DNA of 64,000 nucleotides from Anagrus nilaparvatae (Eukaryota; Arthropoda; Insecta; Hymenoptera; Mymaridae). The notes beneath the pieces were generated by a model that worked only from the letters and a program-made list of their open reading frames with translations, made no database searches and was not told where the DNA came from. Where the stretch lies: NCBI GenBank assembly GCA_022575985.1, contig JAKSXM010000137.1, forward strand, positions 17,936,001 to 18,000,000, written 5' to 3'. Each line of letters opens with the position of its first letter. The stretch's first letter is position 1. Positions 1 through 12,775 of this stretch are shown here, piece after piece. The position numbers were made by a program, and so were the translations under genes.

Positions 1-540
1 TTGATGTCTGATAGTATTTTTTTATACAGTACGAAAAGATTAAGGAGCCAACTAAATTTTTTTAAGATTGTGATCGTCTCTCTGCAATAATGTTATATTA
101 AATGTTTTTTTAAACAAAATTTTAAAAAACAAATTTTTTTTTTTATTTTGATGCTAAATGCATTTATGTTAATGTAATATAATTTTATAGATTTATAATT
201 CTAATAAAAAATTTTATTATCATTTTTTATTTAATTTGACTTTATATGTTACTATGTATGTTTTTATTTTTCAAAAATTTTGATAAAATAATTAATTAAT
301 TTTATACTACATGGGTTTTAATGACATTTTATTTTTTTTATTTTTTTTATTTGCTGCATTTTAATAAAATTATAATTGTTCTCATCCTCTATTAATTTTA
401 TTATGCAGAAAAATATTAGAGATTTTTAAGCAGCTGATTAAAATACATAGTCAAATTTATAACTACACTGACATTGAATTTTGTTTGAATACATAAGTAA
501 ATTCTTAGGAATTCACAAATTTAAGCATAATTTAAGACTC

Positions 541-622
541 AACCTAACCTTACCTAACTTAACCTAACCTTACCTAACTCAACCTAACTCAACTTAATTT
601 ACTTAACTTAACCTTACTTAAA
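541..622. repeat. Degenerate telomere-like pentamer array (CCTAA/TTAGG type)
   Basis: About sixteen consecutive 5-bp units of the form CCTAA, CCTTA, CTTAA or CTCAA run through this stretch, with one 4-bp slip near 598-601. The period is five and CCTAA is the commonest unit. TTAGG/CCTAA is the ancestral telomere repeat of arthropods, so this looks like an old interstitial telomeric array that has accumulated substitutions. No retrotransposon or gene joins it directly. It could also be a simple microsatellite that resembles the telomere unit by chance. Confidence 0.7.
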
Positions 623-2480
623 ACTGAAATGGGTTGCTATAATCAACTTAATCTATGGATTTGGGTCTCATTTCTTTCTAACTTTTGGGCCTTATTTTAC
701 TTTTCTACTTTTGGACCATCAAATGTCCAAATATATTTAAATCCATTTTTTTTGAGTAAATATAAATTAATATAAAACCTACGTTTAAATAGTGAAGTCC
801 TAACTTTTAGATCGAGGAGTTTCTCTCAAAACTACTAAAAATTAATATATTTTCGGGTTATTGAATAAAAAATTTCAAAAATTAACCAAAACACTTCTGG
901 TTGGTCTCATATTTTTTGTGTAAGTATCACTTTTCAAACTCCGCAAAACCGCAATTTTTCATCACTAGTTTTCTCAAAACTATAGCGAATTAACCAAATG
1001 GCCATTTTTATCTCGAAATAACCAATTTTTAAATTGTTACCAAAATTGTAATTTTATACGAAAATTTTTTTACTAGTTTCCAGTTTTCAAAAATTCTTTA
1101 ACAAGCTTGCTATAAAATTTTGCTTCCACGCTATTTTTTTATCTCTCCTATAGCCAACTAAATTTCATTGTATCTTTGAAGTGGACCAATAGTTGTCACT
1201 TAAATAAAATTAGTATTTAAAGAGCCTGGTTTTTCTGCTATCTATCAATTGGCTAAAACTACGAAAATCCAAAAAAAATTGCACCACCTTAAAATCCTAA
1301 TAAATGTACTTAATAAAATACAAGTAGTAAACGTATAGAAACTTTATTAATAATTCTCTTATAATAGAAACCCTACAAGAAGAAACCCTTTTTTTAAATT
1401 ATATATAAACGGAAATCCTTATTTTTTACTTTAATAACTAACGGGTCAGGTTGCATTTAAGTTTCAAACATCAAGACAATTTTCAATACAAATATGTGTA
1501 CTACCAAAAAATTTATCACTCACATGAAAAAAATAATTTGTAGCCTAAAAAGTTACTGCAATGTGTTTATGTTTACTCATTGATGCTGTAACAATAAAAA
1601 AACCATATTGGTATTGACTTTTTAATACAAAATATATTTTATAAAAATTAAATTAAAATTCAAACATATAATTTTTTATTTCATTCTTGAAATTTTCAAT
1701 TGTGGGTTTTGTAACTATTAATTTTTCTATTAAACAAAAAATATATTTTTTTTGTACTTTTTACCCCTACTGATTGTGTTATAAAGTAAAAGAAAAAAAA
1801 ACGGTTGTATCTAGTACGTTTAACAAAATTTTGTAAAGGATTGGGCGTTTTTTTTTAACACGTTATAGATTATCTCCTACTGGTGATATTTTTTGCTAAA
1901 TAGAAAAATTATATTTTTTCATATTATTATTATGCAGGTAAATTTAAATTATTGTTATTATTTTTATAGTTAAATTTTATTTTATGAATAAAAACTCCAA
2001 CATCGATACTTTCAATAAAATAAAAAAGAATAAAAATTTCAATAGTCTGCATTTTGAAGTTATTCTATTTTAAAAGATAAATATAGTATGAAATTTGGAA
2101 TTTTAGCTTTTTAGATTTATATGCGTTTCTGTGTAAGTGTAATTTAACATTATGTAGCATAAATATTTTTAATGGTACATAGATACAAATATATATAATA
2201 TATACTTATTTACACATAAATCACATAAGTACTATTGAAAAAGTGTGAGAAAAATATGGATGAATTTGTGGGTGGAATAAAGAAAAAAAAAACTAAATCA
2301 CTTCTTTTTTTTTTTTCTATAGTTGGTTTGTATTATAGTATAACAATATGCGAATATCCGGTATTCTATATTGTCAATTTTTTATTTCTTGCAAAATTGA
2401 TTCAAAATTTTATTTTTAATTATTTATCTTTTATGGATTAGATTAAACGTTTTAAAAATTTAAAAAAAAAAATGCTGCCA
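623..2480. other. AT-rich non-coding DNA, no gene seen
   Basis: This stretch is dominated by A and T homopolymers and has no open frame with recognisable protein character. A short direct repetition of TCTCAAAACTA occurs near 825 and 973. I see no RNA gene or element boundary. Confidence 0.5.
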
Positions 2481-2484
2481 GGAA

Positions 2485-2815
2485 TTGTATTTTTTGTTCG
2501 CAAAAATTTTAAGATAAAAGTTCTAAAAAAATTAATTATCACATTCGAGTAGAAATGATGTTTCTAGATATTAGTACTTTCATAGAAAAAAATGAAGCAC
2601 TACATACAAGAAAAAAAATATTGCTGTTCTCCCATAAAAAAACATTAGGTACTACGTCCAAAAAGAAAAAAAAATTAGTATTTTTTGTATTTTTTGATGA
2701 CAAAAATTTTGAGAAAAAAATTTAAAAAAAATTTCTTGTAAGATTCAAGATATAGAGTACAAACGATAATTCTACATATATAGTACTTTCATGGAAAAAA
2801 AAACGAGGTATTACA
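2485..2815. repeat. Diverged tandem duplication with a period of about 200 bp
   Basis: Two related blocks lie head to tail, about 2485-2605 and 2684-2815. Both begin with TTGTATTTTTTG, pass through CAAAAATTTT, and end with TAGTACTTTCATGG/AGAAAAAAA followed by a tract ending in ACTACAT or ATTACAT. The two blocks differ by many substitutions and small indels, so the duplication is not recent. Confidence 0.5.
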
Positions 2816-2874
2816 TAAAAAAAAAGTACCTGGAGATTTTTTAGTAAAAAAAATTTTGAAAAGAAAATTAGGTC

Positions 2875-3421
2875 TTCCTCAGTGATTATAACCTCATTGA
2901 GGCAAATATAAGAATATTCCTACCTAAGATTCCTAAGGAAAGTTTCTTTTACAAGAAATTTAATTATGTAACTCCTGAAGCCCTCAATGAGGTTCTGACT
3001 CAGTATGACTCGGCTGTAACTACTCTCAGCAAGAATCTTCAGGCTGCGATTGTTGAGCTAGCGTCTAACAAAACCATGAATCCTATAAAATCAAAACACC
3101 CATGGATTGACAGAAAAGTAAATTTTCTTATATAAAAATATCCGCTGCTTCTGCAGCTCACTGAAGAAAAAGAATCGCTCTCTGAAATTGCACACAAAAC
3201 ATTTTTACGCACAAGAAGCAATTAACAATAATCGAGATATATGGCGTGAAATGAGACATCTAGGACTGCTACCTACTTCTTGCAGGGATATTCATGGTTT
3301 CTTCGCAGATGATTTACTAACTACATTAAATTTTTCCAACTGGTACAGGAAATTTACTATAATGATTTTTCAAGCAGTATTCAAACACAGCTACCTGATA
3401 GTAAAATTTTTACAAAAATAA
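2875..3421 (+). pseudogene. Non-LTR (LINE) retrotransposon fragment, endonuclease end plus linker
   Basis: Translating from about 2888 gives LSDYNLIE, which resembles the SDHxxI motif closing the APE-type endonuclease domain of non-LTR retrotransposons (here His is replaced by Tyr). It continues through a linker containing NPIKSKHPWIDRKV. After a stop and frame changes, a second stretch (3188-3421) gives NNNRDIWREMRHLGLLP and then a DIHGFFADDL-like segment, both typical of the region between endonuclease and reverse transcriptase in such elements. There is no reverse transcriptase downstream. The fragment is broken by stops and frameshifts, so it is a dead, 5'- and 3'-truncated copy. The clade is not assigned. 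Confidence 0.65.
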
Positions 3422-5333
3422 ATTGAACGTTACTTTATATTAGTTTTCATCCTGGAAATTAATTAAGATTCAACTCTTAATTTCAATCACAATAGGATTA
3501 TTTTACCAAAAAAAAAAATACACAGTAAAAATAAAGCTTTTTAGTTATTAATTTTTTTCATGTTATTATAGCTTCAATACTCAAATAACTAGAGTACTAA
3601 ATTACAGTGTACAAATAAAAGAGAAAATACACGAAGATTTCCTGAGGCTAACTTACCGTGTAACGATAAATTTCACAAACAATAGAAAACTCAGTTGTTA
3701 GACAATAGAAGAAATATATACAGATATAAATGTATATCTACCTGGACCACAAGAAGCCTCAATAATTTGCGAATTAGCTTTTCTGTAACGTATCGGAAGT
3801 GCTTTCATCGAGGGCTTTATTTTCCTTGCGTGCTTTACTACATATTTAAAGTGTAATGGTACGCTGTACATCACACAACAATTAATTGTAAGAATGAAAA
3901 ACATGCTTTGAATAGTATCTTAAATTCTTTAGTTAATTAGCTTCCAGAACGAAATTTATTTTCTCATCAGAGGCCAAAAAACACGTATTTTTCGACAAAG
4001 AAAGTGATTTTTCGTCACTAATAAAAAAAATTTTTCCATCTTTGAATTTGCCCTGAATAAAACTACATGCGGTTTAGCGCATTATTTTGTTTTCTAGACC
4101 TACCAAGATCATAATGTAATACTTTTTTTTGTATAATTGACTGAAAAACACGTAAAACAAATTAAAAAAAAATTAGAAGGATATCAAGAATAAAATTAAT
4201 TGCAGTTGAGTAAGATTATTCCAAGCTAACGAATTTATTTAAAATGTCAAATTTGTAAAAATACATAGATTTTGCAGCAAGTTATATTCAGTTATAGCAA
4301 TACAATATAAATAAGACGACTCCCATACAATTTCGGCAATATTCAAAAAACCTTATTTGAAACGACATCAAAATGTCACTAAAAATGACATTCACCTTGT
4401 CAAAATTGTTAAGTCTTATTATTATAGACGGAGAAAGAGAGAGGGTGATAGACATATCTTTACAATATGTACAATTGATATTTTGTATTATAGTATTTTG
4501 AATACTATCAAAATCTCAATTCGCCGAAAATTTCACTTTCACTCCCCCTTTACTAATTTAATTTAGTTAAAAATAGAAAATATTATATGCAACAGACATA
4601 AAATTATACACCATAGATTTAAATATTTAAACGCATAAAATAAAATTTTTCTCCTAATTTAATAATATTGAACTTGGATTCTTGTAAAAGGGTTAATTTT
4701 AATGAAATAATTAAACATTTTTAGTCTGTACGATTTTAATAACTTTATTTTAATTTAATAATTCTAGATATAATTGGTAACGTTTAAAAAATTACAAATT
4801 TCCATTCAAAAATATAATACCAAGTAAAGTTTTTAAGCTAAAAATTCAAATTTGTCATAAAAAAGGCAGTTTTTACATAATTATTTAAAAAAAAACATTT
4901 TTAGTTATTTTATTTTTTGATCACATATAATTTTCCATCTTGATAATATTTACAGTTTCCGGTACAAAAAAATATTTTATTTTATTCATATAACCAATTA
5001 AAAAAAATATGACAATAAATTCTTATTTGAAACAATTGAAAACAATCATATTCAGTTAATAATTATTTCAATTTTAATGGAAGGTTACCCAAAGGACAAA
5101 AAATTAAATATCAAATAAATTTTTATGATTATTTTAACACTTTTTTTTTTAAATTTTACATAAAAAAAGAAAAAAAATGATGTTTTTCTTTGAAAACTAT
5201 TGCATAAAATTATTTATTTACACAATTATATTTTTAATTTATTACCACAAATTCGTATAAATATTTAAAAAGTCAAATGAAAATTTTTAGTTGCTACTTG
5301 ATTTTCAATTAGTCTGCTTCAAAATTTTTTAAA
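3422..5333. other. AT-rich intergenic DNA upstream of the odorant-binding protein gene
   Basis: No coding exon was recognised. Around 3950-4070 a segment with CACGTATTTTTCGACAAAG and TTTTTCGTCACTAA faintly resembles the two-hairpin repeat seen elsewhere (33.8 and 60.6 kb), but it is too diverged to assign. The promoter of the downstream gene must lie here, but no convincing TATA box stands out against the background. Confidence 0.4.
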
Positions 5334-7070
5334 ATGCATACAGTATCAATATTTGCTACTGTTTTGGCTTTATTGACTATTTTTGTAAGTACTACTTAAC
5401 TTTTTATTTTATTCATAAGTAATTTAGAATAAACTTTATGTTAAAAAGTATTAATACTAGCTAGCTATTGTTAAAAACGGGTAGAGCGAAGCATACCCTC
5501 AAAGTCAATTACAAACATAACCTTAGGAATATCAGATTGGAACCAAAATTTATACAGCTTATCTACACGTTAATAAAAGCTTTAGTTTCATATGTGAAAG
5601 CAATCTGTTAAAATAGTTTTCTCTAAATCGTAACCACAAGAACTGAAAATTTGTATGGTATAAGATAGAGCTTCTCTCTATAATAATAAATTCATATTTT
5701 AAGCCTATTTTATTGAAATAAAAAATATATAACTAAAAAAATTTAAATAAAATAATAAATTATTGGTAATGTCACGCAACGCTTAAATTAAAATTTATAG
5801 GTAGCGTAAAACTCGTAAATTTGAATTTCAGTTATCAGATTTGAAGTTTTTAAAGCAAAAAATCCTATTTAATTTTTGCAATTTAAATAAATAATAATCT
5901 TAACTTACTAATTAAATTTTTTTTCAAATAATTACTAACAGAAAAAAAAAATATTTATATTTTGCATATTTTCTTACTTTTTTTTAAAGGATGGCATAAA
6001 TAGTAATCCTCATCCACCACCTGAAGAGCTCAAGAATGCTTTTGATGCTTGTTTAAAACAATTTAATGTATCTCCAGGTAAAATATATCAAAAACTGAAA
6101 ACTGATCGCAAAAATAATATGCTTAAAATTTATTACAGATGATATGAAAAAAATGAAAGGTTCAGATCCTGAAAAATTTAAATGCATGGAGGACTGTGTA
6201 GCAAAAGCAGCAAAATTTGTAAGAATAATAATTCTAATATTTTTGATATTTACAAAATATTTTTATACTGATAATTGTGCACCAACATAAAAATTTTATA
6301 ATTTTTTTAGGTGGATGGTAGCAACAAAATTAATAATGATGAGGTAAATAAATTTGTTGATGCGGGACCAATGCCGGCTGATGTTAAGGAAAAGATAAAA
6401 GAATGCATTAAAAAAGGTAAGTTTTAAACAAATTAAATGTTTTTTAAATAAAACTTAATTTATTTTTTTATATATCATCTAAACCTTAAAGCTAAAGTTT
6501 ACACGCATATAAAAAATTAGTAAAAATAACCAAAATAACGATTTTGTTTACTAAATTCAGTGTGGTTAAAAGTCACTATAAATTTTTAGTAAAATTCACT
6601 AATAAAATTTGTTTATAAAACTAAAACTTCAATTTTTTTAGTAGAATTTACTAATTTTTTGGTTATATTTACCAATATTTATTAATTTTTGTTTACTAAA
6701 TTCGTTGAGGTTAATTTTACTATTGTTTTTTTTGCGTGTAATTTTATTTTAATTTCATTCTTCATTTAAGACCATATAATTGTTGAACAGATTTTGAACA
6801 TTTTTGGTGAAAAAGTTCTTTATTATTTAACCACGATACAAAAAAAAATATTTTGTAACTTTGAGATTCATGATTTTTAATAATAAAGAACGTTTTGCCC
6901 AAATATTTTCAAAGTAATAGATCAACAAGTATACGCCCTTAATATTTGGGCTTATTAAAAAATTATTTAATGAAAATTTTAAAAATATTTTAGCTGATTC
7001 TTTAGACGGTAACTGTGAAAAAGGAAACGCAGTAATGAAATGTTTTAAGCCACCAAAAAAAGGCAATTAA
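5334..7070 (+). CDS. Classical odorant-binding protein (PBP/GOBP family), five exons
   Basis: Exons are 5334-5384, 5990-6077, 6139-6218, 6311-6416 and 6994-7070. All introns have GT-AG ends, and the joined frame of 402 nt encodes 133 aa. Residues 1 to about 17-22 form a hydrophobic signal peptide. Six cysteines lie at 38, 62, 66, 105, 116 and 125, giving C1-x23-C2-x3-C3-x38-C4-x10-C5-x8-C6, which is the classical insect OBP pattern held by three disulfides. Such proteins are secreted, bind small hydrophobic ligands such as odorants or pheromones, and are often made in sensillar support cells; the ligand cannot be read from sequence. The start is the only ATG giving a signal peptide and lies at the head of exon 1. 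Intron 4 (6417-6993) carries a small inverted-repeat element. The gene looks intact, and no second OBP copy was seen. Confidence 0.92.
6499..6741. mobile_element. Short inverted-repeat element (MITE-like) in OBP intron 4
   Basis: The left end reads TTACACGCATATAAAAAA and the right end, reverse-complemented, reads TTACACGCAAAAAAAA. Inside them, TTTGTTTACTAAATTC occurs in both arms in opposite orientation, together with AACCAAAA and TTAGTAAA motifs. The element is about 243 bp, has no coding capacity, and sits wholly within the intron away from the splice sites. A non-autonomous DNA transposon is the likeliest reading. No clear target duplication was identified. Confidence 0.6.
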
Positions 7071-7096
7071 CCAAGATTTATAAAAATCCAGATAGA

Positions 7097-7102
7097 AATA
7101 AA
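7097..7102 (+). promoter_or_regulatory. Candidate polyadenylation signal of the OBP gene
   Basis: AATAAA lies 27 bases after the OBP stop codon. In this AT-rich background the hexamer is frequent, so position is the main support. Confidence 0.4.
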
Positions 7103-7300
7103 ATATACTATTAAATTACGATTAAAAAATATATAATTTCTGTTAGATATAGATATATAGATATAAATGATACTTTAGCAATAATATTTATTAGAGTGTG
7201 CACTTTTTGTAGATGATCAATTTTTAAGACAATAAATTATTTCTTGCATTGATTGTTTATACTGTTAACACTTATTTATGATTTTTGGGTATTTAGAATA

Positions 7301-7752
7301 TTTTTAAGGTCTGAGTGAAACTATACTTGAAACTTTTTACATTCGCTTCATTTTTTTCCGAATCAAGTTACATATCAAAATTCTTTGGACGGACCCCCGT
7401 AGAGGGAACTGGTTTCCCTCTTTTGGGGGATAAAATAAAAATTTTTTTGAAACACTAAGAGTGGAATAATTTTAAGATTTTAAGACGAATGGTGGATAAA
7501 CATTTTTCAAATAAATGCATCCTTTGCCAGTTACAGAGCCCAAAAGTTTAATATTTTGGTTCTATAATTCCAAAAAATATCAAACTTCTGGGGGCTGTAA
7601 CTGGCAAGGGATGCATTTACTTGAAAAATGTTTCTTTACCTTTTCGACTTAAAATCAAAAAATTAATCAATTCGTAGGGTTTCAAAAAATTTTTATTTTA
7701 CCCCCCAAAATGCAAAAAGTTTCAAGTAGTTTCACTCAGGCCTTGAAAAATT
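7301..7752. mobile_element. Foldback element with imperfect inverted arms
   Basis: The left end TTTTTAAGGTCTGAGTGAAACT is mirrored at the right end by AGTTTCACTCAGGCCTTGAAAAA. Inner blocks are also mirrored: GGGGGATAAAATAAAAATTTTTTTGAAAC against GTTTCAAAAAATTTTTATTTTACCCCCC, and AAATGCATCC-TTTGCCAGTTACAG against CTGTAACTGGCAAGGGATGCATTT. Nearly the whole 450 bp can therefore fold into one hairpin centred near 7560. There is no coding capacity. This is consistent with a non-autonomous foldback or MITE-type element just downstream of the OBP gene. Confidence 0.7.
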
Positions 7753-10700
7753 TCGGCCACTAGCTCTCTATATCCCTCTTTCTTCGTTCAATTAGCGAAG
7801 TATTACTTTGCACACTTATAAAGAAATCTACTATTTTTTAATATTTGATTTCTTTAAATTAGTAATTAAAAATGGTATATAATGGTACAATCAAAGTCGT
7901 GTATTCGGTCTTTTTTAAGATCTACAGAAAATTTTCGAACACAGATTTTTTTGTAAGAGATTGTGGATAAAGTTAGAAGAAAAACAAAATTTTGTTCAAA
8001 ATTAATTATATAAAGTGTAATTATCGAAACATATACTTGACTTACTAGGTTAGAATACAAATATTTCCGACATTTAATTCTCGAAACCTCAGAATTAATA
8101 AAAAAATTTCTTTTAATTTTTTCATGCTCAAACTTGATAAATGGCTATAAGAATTAAACATTCCAGAAGTTTCGATTTCCAGAAATCTTAAATCGAAAAA
8201 TGCTATTTTTATCCACCTGATTCAACCTTCAGTGTAGTATAGTTAGCTTCGCTCTACCAATCGTTGACGGTTTCTAGTATTATTATTTCCGAATAAAAAA
8301 TATCAAAATTATTAATTCAATCAAACTGTCAGTCATACGTCATTGGTCAAGGTTTTGTAGGTGGTATTATAGCATTAAAAAAAAATAGGTATTCCTTTTT
8401 AATCTAAATTTATTAAGTTTTAAAATATATTTAATATTTATTTATACTGAAAATGAATGTTATAAAATATTAAAATAAAATGAATTTTGTTATTGCTAAC
8501 ATCACGATCAAAAAAATTAAAACTAATCTAACATTCATTTTAAAATACAAAGGAGTTAACATTTTACACAAATTGGAGTAAAAAGCCTAAATTTGGTAAA
8601 AGCATTCTACTCTATAAAGGGATAGAGTTCGGGGGTTTTAGCCCTCCCCCCACCAAATATTTTTTGTTACGTATATTTTTCAAAAGTAGAGAGAAAATGT
8701 AGTTTTGATGTAGTTTTACATTCAAACTCACCCCAAAGCCCTCCCCCAAATAAAAATCCTCGCTACATGTCTGTTCTTCAGTCCATGCAGAGTTGAAGAT
8801 TTTAAATATCTACATGACGAGTATTTACCGTAAGCCTAGATAATTACTTTTGATTAAAATATATCAATAAAGCATATAAAAATTCAATTAACTTCAGAAA
8901 ATTGAAGTAGATTAGATAATAAATAATAAGAAAATCAATATTTAACTGTAATAATATTTTCATTAATTTTCAATCTGACATTATAAAATATATTAAATCA
9001 AATAAATAAAATATTTTAACAAGTTATGTCATACCAATAACTTTAGTTAATTAAAATAACTAAATGAAAATTATTATTTAAAAATTGAAAGTTTATCTGT
9101 TTTTGATATTAAATATATGTTTAATTATTACTTAAACAAATACAAACATAGATTTATTAAATAACATGAATTTTAGAAAAGTAAACGAAAACTACTTGCA
9201 ATTTCGTCTTTTATCAAATATATACACAACACAGCAAACGAATTTTGGACGTCTATAAGTCGATAGTGGTGTATATTTTAAACGAAATTTTCTATCCTTA
9301 TTTTCTTTGGACACTAGGCAAGAAGATGATGATAAAATGAAATTTTGTAGAGTATTGACGTATTTTAAATATACGTTTTCCATGTTTTCTAGAATATTCA
9401 CAAATACTATTTTATCTTTATCATATACGTACATGCATACATAAACATTGTGTTATTATGTGTTGGATTTTAAATTTATTCGAACTTTCTTGCTGTCCTT
9501 CTTGTCCAATTTAATATTATCCTAGTTTTTTAACTAAATAATTTTATGGAATTATATGAATATGAAATAATTTTTAATGAAGGGTAAGCAACTCATAAAC
9601 AAAAATATGTTAAACCAATTAAATATAGAAAAAAGAAGTGAAATTATAAAAATGAAAATTATTCAAATACAAGCCTTAAAAATCCAAAATAATGTTGCCA
9701 TATAAAAATATTTACACCCTTAAAAAATTTGGATTTTTTTATTCAGAGACAATTTTTTAAGTGTTTCTTTGTAAGTGTAATAGTCTCCCCTTTTCCTCAA
9801 CACCACATTTAATTTTTTTATCATCAAAAAAACTCCCTCGTAAAAAAATTTAACTCAAATTCGAAATTATTTCTTTTGATATAACAAAACCATATTATGT
9901 GAAAGAATGTATTTAGAGTAAGAGCAATTACTGTCTAGCGGAATAGTTAGATCAAATAATTAGTATAATTAAATATTAAAATTTTTTTCAATATGGGTAT
10001 ATATTAATTATTAATTATAATTTATACAAAAAAATATTAAAAATAAATAAAGAAAAAATAATTGAAAAAAAAAACCTTAGAAAAAAGATAATAAAACAGA
10101 ATAGCTTCTCTATAGGAAAATGAAAAGTAAACATTAATGAGAGTAAGCAATTTACATTAAGTTTTGTTTTAACCCTTCAATATTTATATACATTTATAAA
10201 GCATAAAAGAAATATATATATAATATTATAACAATAATAAAGAGTAAAAGTTTAAAGTCAAAAAAAAGAATCAGGTGCTTTTCATACACTTGTCGCTTTC
10301 AGAAATTTCTCTTCTATTTTTCTCTCTTATACTCTTTTTTATTTTTTAGTTTTTGGACGTATATATATAAAGCAAAAGTCCGAAGGGTTCGTCGTCCACC
10401 CTTATATTTAAAACCTCTTTTCTTTAGTCACGAAAAATCGAAGGGAGAAAAAAAACATCGAATTCGACTTGCGAGGGGATTGTAAAGTCCATGAGACTTT
10501 TACTTCAATTTTTAGAGGGATATATATTTACAGGAAGAGACAAATTTACGCCTGACACTGAATTCCTAAAGGACCAACATCCAATTCCTCTATACAAACA
10601 CATTTATGCACATATACATGTCTATCTAAAAAAAATCGAAAAAAGAAAAAAAGTATTATCAGTCAATTGTATGGGTGTATGTATATATGATTCTTTTTTT

Positions 10701-11390
10701 TTATCGATGTATTTGTAAGTAAGCATACGCGAGAAGAATATACTATAGAGAACGTTAGATGGACCGAATGGAATTTTGCTAGGTTGGTCGAAGAATATTG
10801 AATTTTCGACTGCTTTTCACAATTTTTTTTTTTCAATTTTTTTTTTGCTTTTATTCTTTTATTATTATTATTATGATTATTTTTTATTTTATAAAGAAGT
10901 TCAGTATTCTAAGCTGACCTAAGAATTTACTTTTAGAATTTTCTCATCATTTTACATATTTTCTTATTTGCTCGCATTCAATTCAAATAAAATTATCCGT
11001 ATGAATTTTATTTTTTATTTTTTTAATATTTTTTTTTTGCTGACGTTAAAAGTAAAGAAAATCTCGAGAAAAAAAAAATCAGTATTCTGTATGATGCAAG
11101 AAAAACTTTTTAAATTCTAAATTTTCTTGATTTTTGCTTGTACTAAAAAAGCAACTTTTTTTTTATTTAAATAGGTATGCTTTTTCTTTTTAAATAAAGT
11201 TTATTTTAAAATATTTTTTTATAAAGTATTATTTACACATTATTTTAAAAGTACAAATAAAAATTTTTACAAAAATTTTTGTTAAATATATTGTTATGTA
11301 AGTATTTTTCTATTCCTGTTGAGTGTTTTTAATGTAGTTAAAATTTTGAAATTTTTTTTTTAGAAAATTACTAATGGTAAAGATTACTGA
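7753..11390. other. Non-coding DNA between the OBP gene and the P450 region
   Basis: No gene is recognised. At 8246-8258 the minus strand reads GGTAGAGCGAAGC, a motif shared with 5480 and 29222. Around 8635-8755 the short block AGCCCTCCCCC-(AC)-CAAAT occurs twice about 90 bp apart. Near 10361-10372 ATATATATAAAG resembles a TATA box and is followed by a somewhat more GC-rich stretch (10380-10560), but no convincing coding exon follows. Confidence 0.35.
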
Positions 11391-11655
11391 ATTTTCGCAG
11401 AGATAAAGTTGGCCAATTTTTTAAAATTAAAAGTTTTATACCACGAAAATGGTCTAGATTTTTAGATTAGGCCAAAAATACTAGGTTTATATTTGAAATT
11501 TTTAGATATCTGGGTGGAAAGGTATGTCAGGTAATTGAAGTCTCTCTGTCAGATACTGAAAAATTTCAAACGCAATCTAACTATTTACTTAATCTGAAAA
11601 TCTAGGCTATTCCAAGGTGTCATACTTTTAGTTTTTTTTGTGCAAAAAATTCACT
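11391..11655. mobile_element. Foldback repeat, family FB1, copy 1
   Basis: The left arm contains AAGTTGGCC, ATACCACG, TCTAGATTTTTAGATTAGGCC and TTTGAAATTTTTAGATATCTGG. The right arm carries their reverse complements (GATACTGAAAAATTTCAAA, TTAATCTGAAAATCTAGGC, GTGTCATACTTTTAG). The symmetry axis is near 11545. The same arm sequence recurs at 38.2, 45.3, 48.6 and 59.7 kb. This copy lacks the GC-rich centre seen in the longer copies and has no coding capacity. Confidence 0.6.
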
Positions 11656-12084
11656 ATGTCTTGATCTTGCTTAACTATGAATAAAAATTTAGTCAAATTT
11701 AAGCGCAGTTTTTACCATAGCTGAAACAACTGTGTTAATAACGTGACTCTAGGTACTTCCTGGCCTAAGACAGAAAGGTTATTGAGTATTAAATAAAATC
11801 GGGCATTTCTACAATTGCTGGATAAGAATCATAGACTTCAGGAACCAATCTTAAAAACTAGGATTTGAACTAAGGAAAATTTCTAACAGAATCAATACAA
11901 ATTTTTAAGTGCGAAAATTTTCATACAGATAAAAGATAAAAGATAAAGATAAAAGATACAACAAAAATTGCATATTAAGTATTTGGAAGTTTTACTGGTA
12001 TGCATAATCTTGGCCTTTTGAGATTGATTCCACCCATGATTTCGGCCCCCTGGGATTTTGCATACCCAGATTTTGGCCACCCAA

Positions 12085-12160
12085 TAAGGTACACTAATAG
12101 GGGTTCGAGGGGGTACGAGAGTCGCGGAGGGCGAAGCCCCCTATGAGGTTCGGGGAAAAA
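12085..12160. repeat. GC-rich hairpin island with GCGAAGC tip
   Basis: In an AT-rich setting this short block is strongly GC-rich. It contains GGGTTCGAGGGGG, then GGAGGGCGAAGCCCCCT, which can form a hairpin whose tip is GCGAAGC (12131-12137), and then GAGGTTCGGGG. It looks like the end of a repeat. The upstream sequence at 12000-12080 (TCTTGGCC, TTCGGCCCCCTGGG, TTTTGGCCACCC) may belong to it. The family is not identified. Confidence 0.4.
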
Positions 12161-12775
12161 GAAATATTTAAATGCGGAAAAAACTTATATTTCTAAAATT
12201 TTGGAAATGAAAGCAAACATGTTTTTCTAATTTTTGGAAAATAATAAAAAAAAAATGAATAATTAGTCAAAAGATAATGAAAATTTTAAATAAAATAATT
12301 AAATTCATGTATCACGCGGAAATGTACTTGCTCTACATATACAAGGCGAATAAGAATTATAAATAGCATTAATACTTATCAACTTAAGTCGAATAAAAAA
12401 ATTTTTTATCTATTGCAAATATTTTTCCTCAACTAAAATAATTCAGTAATTTCAAGTTTACAATATTATTTTATATTTCAATTTATATATAAATGAAGGA
12501 AATCATAAAATAAAAATTTGCTATAATTTAATAATAGTTCATTTTTTTCCGCTGTGATATAGGGTCATTTCAATAATCCGAATAAATTGTCATCAATAAA
12601 TGTAACTTAACGCTACTGACTATTATAAGAAGAAAAGGGGGATCTAGTGATAAAACTGCGTTATCATAAAATCAGATAAAATTTTTTTTATCGCATAAAA
12701 AAAGTGAACCAAAAGTTTTCATTTAGTGTTTAAAAAATATATATTTGGTGATAATTATTAGATTTAAAAAAAAAA

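Noticed and set aside
12085..12160. GGGTTCGAGGG as a tRNA B-box.
   Set aside because: No cloverleaf, A-box or anticodon arm can be formed around it; it lies in a GC-rich repeat end.
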